The notes below the pieces were generated by a model. The model was not told the origin of the DNA, made no database searches, and was given only the letters and a program-made list of their open reading frames with translations. The translations under genes were made by a program, and so were the position numbers. Of a stretch of 48,260 nt of DNA, positions 44,396-48,260 are shown in pieces. The DNA lies in assembly GCF_003994475.1 (NCBI RefSeq), contig NZ_RZNY01000026.1:17968-66227 (forward strand), read 5' to 3'. The stretch is from Paenibacillus anaericanus (lineage in GTDB: Bacteria > Bacillota > Bacilli > Paenibacillales > Paenibacillaceae). The stretch's first letter is position 1. Every line of letters starts with the position of its first letter.

Positions 44396-45109
44396 GTGAA
44401 CACGAAATTAAAATATCGCCACGAGCTTAAGTTTATGATTAATCGCCAGCAATATTTTATCATACGCCAAAGGCTGAAAAGTATTGTAGAGCAGGACGCC
44501 CATGTAGGACCTACCGGAGAATATCATATTCGAAGCCTATATTTCGATGATATCAACAATACGGCTCTTCATGAAAAATTGGGTGGGATTCGTGATCGGG
44601 CCAAATATAGGATTCGAATTTACAACAACTCGGACAACCTGATCCATTTTGAGAAAAAAGTTAAGTTTAATGATTACATCGCAAAGTTAAAAGAACCGTT
44701 GACGCGGGATATGTACAACTCTATCGTCAGTGGAAATTTTGAGGTGTTAAACGTTCCAGACAAGCCTTTGTTGAGAGAATTATATTACGAGATGAGAAAC
44801 AACTTACTGCGCCCTAAAGTAATTGTCGACTATGTACGCGAACCTTACGTTTGTCACAACGGCAATGTACGAATCACATTTGACAAAGAGCTCCGAACCG
44901 GACTGAATTCCACTGATATTTTTGACGAAGCCTTGAATTCTGTACCTGCGATCGATGATCATTTAATCATTCTTGAAGTGAAATATGATGAATACATTCC
45001 GGAATATATCCGAGCTGCATTGCAGCTTGAGGGGCTAAATCAACAGTCCGCTTCGAAGTATGTCATTTGTCGCAAGTATTTAAAAACCAACACATGGGAG
45101 GATTATTAA
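44396..45109 (+). CDS. VTC-domain polyphosphate polymerase-like protein
   Basis: The 237-residue protein has the triphosphate-tunnel (CYTH-like) VTC4 pattern with many charged residues that line the tunnel: YRHELKFMINRQQYF, YRIRIYN, IHFEKKVKFND, KVIVDYVREPY, VRITFDKELR, LIILEVKYDEY and SKYVICRKY. In yeast VTC4 this domain makes inorganic polyphosphate from ATP. It has no signal or TM helix, so it lies inside the cell, perhaps on the membrane through its partner. The start is GTG 44396, 5 bases after GAGGTG. It overlaps functionally with the next genes: only 3 bases separate it from the DUF4956 gene. The product could also be a related NTPase or nucleotidyl enzyme. Confidence 0.85.
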   Translation: MNTKLKYRHELKFMINRQQYFIIRQRLKSIVEQDAHVGPTGEYHIRSLYFDDINNTALHEKLGGIRDRAKYRIRIYNNSDNLIHFEKKVKFNDYIAKLKEPLTRDMYNSIVSGNFEVLNVPDKPLLRELYYEMRNNLLRPKVIVDYVREPYVCHNGNVRITFDKELRTGLNSTDIFDEALNSVPAIDDHLIILEVKYDEYIPEYIRAALQLEGLNQQSASKYVICRKYLKTNTWEDY

Positions 45110-45112
45110 TTA

Positions 45113-45814
45113 ATGGATACAACGACTACAGATACAACAGTAAACTTTGGAGATATCATAAAAAAGTCTGTCACTAGTAGTTTCTCGACAGATATCAGTA
45201 TAGCCAAAATCTTAATCACACTTGGAATTTCTTTTATTATTGGACTCTTTATCTTCATTCTCTACAAACGAGTATTTAGCGGTGTGCTATATTCCAAGAG
45301 TTTCAACGTTTCGCTCATAGGTATGACTATGGTAACTGCTATGGTTATCATCGCTATCAGTTCTAACCTAGTCCTTTCCCTCGGTATGGTCGGTGCCCTG
45401 TCGATTGTCCGCTTCAGAACACCTATTAAAGATCCTACAGACTTGATCTTCCTATTCTGGGCTGCTGTTGCAGGCATCGTGACTGGGGCAGGGTTCTTTA
45501 CCTTGGCTGCTATCGGATCGGTGATTATTGGTTTAGTTCTGTTCTTCTTTATTAAAAATACATCAACAGATACACCATACCTACTTGTCATTAACTGCAC
45601 AGGTGATGAAAGCGAACAATTGGTTCATAGCCAAATTGGTTCACTCGTCAAACGTTATAATGTGAAACAAAAAACAGTTTCTGCAGGCAATATCGAGATT
45701 ACGCTTGAAGTTCGTCTTCGCGATAATGAAGGACGTTTTGTTAACCAGATTTCGCAACTTGGTGGTGTCAAGAACGTGGTACTGATCAGCTATAACGGGG
45801 ACTACGTGTCCTAA
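45113..45814 (+). CDS. DUF4956-family membrane protein
   Basis: The 233-residue protein has about four hydrophobic helices (residues about 30-50, 65-85, 90-105 and 115-148) and a soluble C-terminal domain of about 80 residues. The conserved segment MVGALSIVRFRTPIKDPTDL marks the DUF4956 family, whose function is unknown. It is usually next to VTC-type and CotH-type genes. The layout, four helices plus an ACT-like tail, recalls MgtC. The gene begins 3 bases after the VTC gene and ends 18 bases before the CotH start; the spacing implies one operon. A role as a membrane channel or anchor for the VTC domain is an inference. Confidence 0.85.
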   Translation: MDTTTTDTTVNFGDIIKKSVTSSFSTDISIAKILITLGISFIIGLFIFILYKRVFSGVLYSKSFNVSLIGMTMVTAMVIIAISSNLVLSLGMVGALSIVRFRTPIKDPTDLIFLFWAAVAGIVTGAGFFTLAAIGSVIIGLVLFFFIKNTSTDTPYLLVINCTGDESEQLVHSQIGSLVKRYNVKQKTVSAGNIEITLEVRLRDNEGRFVNQISQLGGVKNVVLISYNGDYVS

Positions 45815-45832
45815 TCAGTGGGGGTGAAGAAG

Positions 45833-47986
45833 ATGAAAACAAAGTGGTCCTCGCTTCTTCTCTGTCTATGCTCCTTGCTGCTGATCTTTGGACTCGTTGC
45901 CTGCGAAGTAACGAATACCTCCTCTACCACCGTTGGTACTAACACAACAAGTACAACAGAAGAAACCAAAGTATCAGCCGAAGAACAGAAGCTGGATGAA
46001 GAAGTTTTTCCCAAGGACAAAGTCGTTGATGTCAAAATTACCATCGATGAAGATGAGTTTCAAGACATGCTCGACAATGCGAGTAACGAAGAAATAAAGA
46101 CCGCTTCCGTTGATTATAACGGACATCATTTCGATAATGTCGGTATTCGCACAAAAGGAAACTTAAGTCTACGCAGCGTGGTTCAAATGACGGATTCGGA
46201 TCGATACAGCTTCAAGCTCTCATTCGACGAATTTGTAAATCAAACGCTGGGTGGAATAAGCAAGATCAATCTAAATAATAACTATAGTGATGCAACAAGT
46301 ATGCGTGAATTTCTCACCTATGAGCTAGCAGAAACGATGGGGCTTCCTACTCCTAAGCATTCATTTGTCAATATATACATCAATGATGAACTGTGGGGAT
46401 TCTATTTAGCTGTCGAGCAAATCGGTGACGCCTATTTAGAGCGGAATTTTGGTAATTCCTACGGGGCGTTATATAAAGGAGAAATGACCGGAAGCGGAAG
46501 TGATTTGCTCTGGATAGATGATAATCCAGATTCCTATACCGGCTTGGTGCTTAAATCAGACACCACTAATGGAGACATCCTCATCGATATGATCAATGAA
46601 CTTAATAATGGTTCTGATTATGAGAAGTACATTGACGTCGAGGAAGCCTTAAAATACATTGCGCTAAATGTCGTTACAAATAACACGGACAGCTATATAG
46701 GTGGTAACAAACAAAATTACTACCTCTATGAAGACGATGGTATCTTCTCCGTCCTCCCTTGGGACTACAATATGGCCTTCTCAGGAATGGCAGGTGGTGG
46801 AATGGGCGGTGGTTTCGGTGGGCAACGACCTGGAGCTGGAGCCAAAACGGACACCGACGCTAGTAATACGGCAGTTCCTGATAACGCAACTGGCGACAGC
46901 AAGGTAGATCAAGGCGATGCGGTTGGAGATAACAACAAGGCAGCAGGAGGTGCTATGGTAGCTCCCGACAATGCTGCTGGAGATACTGCGGTGGATCAGG
47001 GCAATGCTCCGAATGGAGCTCCTACTCCTCCTGATCAAGCAACTGGTGATGGACAGACTCCTCCGGAAATTCCCGATGGATTCGATCCAAAAGCAGCCAA
47101 TGGCGGTGGACTTAGCAAAACGAATCTTCTAATCGATGAACCTACGCAAGGTGCGGTTGCTGAACGTCCCTTAGTTGCTAAATTGTTGGAGGTCGATGAG
47201 TACAAGGAAATGTACCACAATATCATTAAGCAAGCCGTGGAAGGTTTTCTTGAGAATGACACCTTCACCGCCAAAGTTGAAGAACTTTCTAACATGATCT
47301 CATCCTATGTAAAGGCTGATCCAAGTGCCTTTTACACATATGAGGAATATGAACAAGGCGTTACCCAGTTGATCGCGACTAATGCTAGTCAAGTAGAGAA
47401 TATATCTCAGCAACTTGACGGTACGATTGCTTCATCCGGTGATGGTTCCGGTAGTGGCGGTGGCATGGGTGGTGGCGGTGGTATGAGAGGCGGCGCTCGG
47501 GGCCTAGCCGCGCAGGGCGCTGATGCGACAGGCCAAGCTCCTCAAGGCGTTCCTGCCACGCAGGGCGCCGATGCGACGGGCCAAGCTCCTCAAGGCGTTC
47601 CTGCTGCGCAGGGCGCTGATGCGACGGGCCAAGCTCCTCAAGGCGATCAAGCCGCGCAGGGCGCCGATGCGACGGGCCAAGCTTCGCAAGGCGATCCTGC
47701 CATGCAGGGCGCCGATACGACGGGCCAAGCTCCTCAAGGCGTTCCTGCCACGCAGGGCGCCGATGCGACGGGCCTAGCTCCTCAAGGCGGTTTTGGTGGT
47801 GGCCGTGGTCAAGGTGACAGACCTATGGATATGGGTAACGGCGGTGGACAATGGGGTGGTTTTGGTGGAGACCCATCAGTGCAGCAACAGGATAATTCCA
47901 ACAATATCATCACGGCGGGGATATCCCTTCTTATACTCATATTGTCTTGCTTGTTCGTAGCCTTTTACAAACGAAAACGACTATAG
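45833..47986 (+). CDS. CotH-family kinase lipoprotein with Gly/Ala/Gln repeats and C-terminal membrane helix
   Basis: The 717-residue protein has a lipoprotein signal (lipobox GLVAC, Cys24). The CotH kinase core runs to about residue 318: VGIRTKGNLSLRS, YSFKLSFDEF, KINLNNNYSDATSMREFLTY, VNNTDSYIGGNKQNYYLY, and PWDYNMAF, the metal-binding segment. A Gly/Asp/Pro-rich insertion of about 110 residues follows, then a second folded segment (VAKLLEVDEYKEMYHNIIKQ). Residues 565-653 are 16-residue repeats. The end is a TM helix and a KRKR tail. CotH kinases phosphorylate coat or surface proteins. Because the kinase is outside, its phosphate donor is a puzzle. ATG 45833 follows GGGGGTG at 7 bases; the GTG at 45818 has none. 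Confidence 0.87.
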   Translation: MKTKWSSLLLCLCSLLLIFGLVACEVTNTSSTTVGTNTTSTTEETKVSAEEQKLDEEVFPKDKVVDVKITIDEDEFQDMLDNASNEEIKTASVDYNGHHFDNVGIRTKGNLSLRSVVQMTDSDRYSFKLSFDEFVNQTLGGISKINLNNNYSDATSMREFLTYELAETMGLPTPKHSFVNIYINDELWGFYLAVEQIGDAYLERNFGNSYGALYKGEMTGSGSDLLWIDDNPDSYTGLVLKSDTTNGDILIDMINELNNGSDYEKYIDVEEALKYIALNVVTNNTDSYIGGNKQNYYLYEDDGIFSVLPWDYNMAFSGMAGGGMGGGFGGQRPGAGAKTDTDASNTAVPDNATGDSKVDQGDAVGDNNKAAGGAMVAPDNAAGDTAVDQGNAPNGAPTPPDQATGDGQTPPEIPDGFDPKAANGGGLSKTNLLIDEPTQGAVAERPLVAKLLEVDEYKEMYHNIIKQAVEGFLENDTFTAKVEELSNMISSYVKADPSAFYTYEEYEQGVTQLIATNASQVENISQQLDGTIASSGDGSGSGGGMGGGGGMRGGARGLAAQGADATGQAPQGVPATQGADATGQAPQGVPAAQGADATGQAPQGDQAAQGADATGQASQGDPAMQGADTTGQAPQGVPATQGADATGLAPQGGFGGGRGQGDRPMDMGNGGGQWGGFGGDPSVQQQDNSNNIITAGISLLILILSCLFVAFYKRKRL
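47525..47791 (+). repeat. 48-bp tandem repeat in CotH-like gene
   Basis: Five full 48-bp units (47525-47764) and a partial one follow each other, each coding 16 residues of the form ATGQAPQGVPATQGAD. The DNA copies are nearly identical apart from a few sites, pointing to recent expansion. The reading frames of the other strand and phase are also open, giving shadow ORFs. The copy number could vary between strains. Confidence 0.9.
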
Positions 47987-47993
47987 AAAACAC

Positions 47994-48047
47994 AAAAGAG
48001 ACAGTCCCAACAGTTACGAATCATAACTTGGGACTGTCTCTTTTTTT
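47994..48047 (+). terminator. Terminator of the VTC/DUF4956/CotH operon
   Basis: The 17-bp perfect stem AAAAGAGACAGTCCCAA (47994-48010) / 48028-48044 is followed by a T-tract. It is the first terminator seen after the operon's start. Confidence 0.88.
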
Positions 48048-48089
48048 AATCTCTTTGATTTAAAAACATGTGGTATAAGATCCCCTGTG

Positions 48090-48217
48090 CGGCTAGCCGG
48101 ACACTGAGTACGCTATTTACTCATAAATGCCCCAAAATTCACACTTTGCGGACATGAGTTCCGTTATTCGCCAAATATACGGATAAATCAGCGCCTTATA
48201 TAGTAAATAACGTATCC
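48090..48217. repeat. Intergenic repeat element with direct and inverted copies
   Basis: GGACACTGAGTACGCTATTTACTC (from 48099, 24 bases) is repeated in changed form as GGACATGAGTTCCGTTATTCGCC (from 48150), and the reverse complement of its ACG-TATTTACT core occurs at about 48201-48216. The 200 bases after the CotH terminator contain no gene. Such GGACA...CGTTATT elements are recalled from Paenibacillus intergenic regions, but this was not checked. Confidence 0.55.
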
Positions 48218-48260
48218 TATCTATATAGCCCCCTAATCCAATTGGACACTCCAATCCACC

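Noticed and set aside
47504..47777. Extra ORFs in the 48-bp repeat of the CotH-like gene, one on each strand
   Set aside because: Shadow frames of the repeat; the CotH frame continues through it with a matching downstream TM helix.

Overview
The window looks like part of the chromosome of a Paenibacillus-type member of the Bacillota. This rests on gene content and signals rather than a database search. Almost every gene has a strong AAGGAGG-type ribosome binding site, several start with TTG or GTG, there are many AraC-type regulators and lipoproteins, and the families are typical of Bacillus/Paenibacillus: a VmlR-like ABC-F protein, HmoA, YkoP, a bacterial NO synthase, a GH43 xylosidase and an ABC sugar importer without its own ATPase. 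No rRNA, tRNA, CRISPR array, prophage or insertion sequence was seen. The region is a patchwork of small, mostly independent units, often a regulator divergent from its likely target and closed by strong, often bidirectional, terminators.

Layout. 1-600: 3' end of a Pro/Ser/Gln repeat protein, followed by what looks like decayed coding sequence. 0.6-4.6 kb: quinone-oxidoreductase/HxlR pair, degenerate ROK protein, AraC regulator and SRPBCC protein. 4.6-8.3 kb: esterase lipoprotein, CBM9-like protein, and a YkoP/polysaccharide deacetylase pair. 8.4-13.5 kb: XRE regulator divergent from a stand-alone FabF, two small lipoproteins, a LuxR-type regulator and a DUF2569 membrane protein. 13.6-19.7 kb: TetR/DHA2 exporter unit with two palindromic operators, an oxalate-decarboxylase-like bicupin with a non-canonical lid, a LysR/O-methyltransferase pair, and an AraC-GyrI regulator. 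19.7-20.3 kb: a gene-free stretch with two repeat families. 20.3-25.0 kb: NO synthase, OsmC protein, GH43 xylosidase and AraC regulator. 25.0-27.1 kb: a long structured leader with two terminators before a VmlR-like antibiotic-resistance ABC-F gene. 27-37 kb: methyltransferase, exporters, M29 aminopeptidase, a Fur-box-controlled heme monooxygenase, DeoD, and an ArsR/SulP pair. 37-42.2 kb: AraC regulator divergent from an ABC sugar importer and a PHP phosphatase. 42.2-48 kb: MgtC-like protein, a secreted purple-acid-phosphatase-like enzyme, and a tight operon encoding a VTC-type polyphosphate polymerase domain, a DUF4956 membrane protein and a CotH-family kinase lipoprotein. The window ends in an intergenic repeat element.

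The strongest candidates for something under-described are: (1) the VTC/DUF4956/CotH operon, which places a phosphate-polymer enzyme, a membrane protein and an extracellular kinase together, flanked by a secreted phosphatase and MgtC; (2) the ABC-F leader RNA, with a three-way-junction-like fold, a possible 13-codon leader ORF and tandem attenuators; (3) the Fur box placed exactly in the promoter spacer of the heme monooxygenase gene; and (4) the bicupin with a changed catalytic lid. All structures and similarities were read by eye; no alignment, folding or search program was used.
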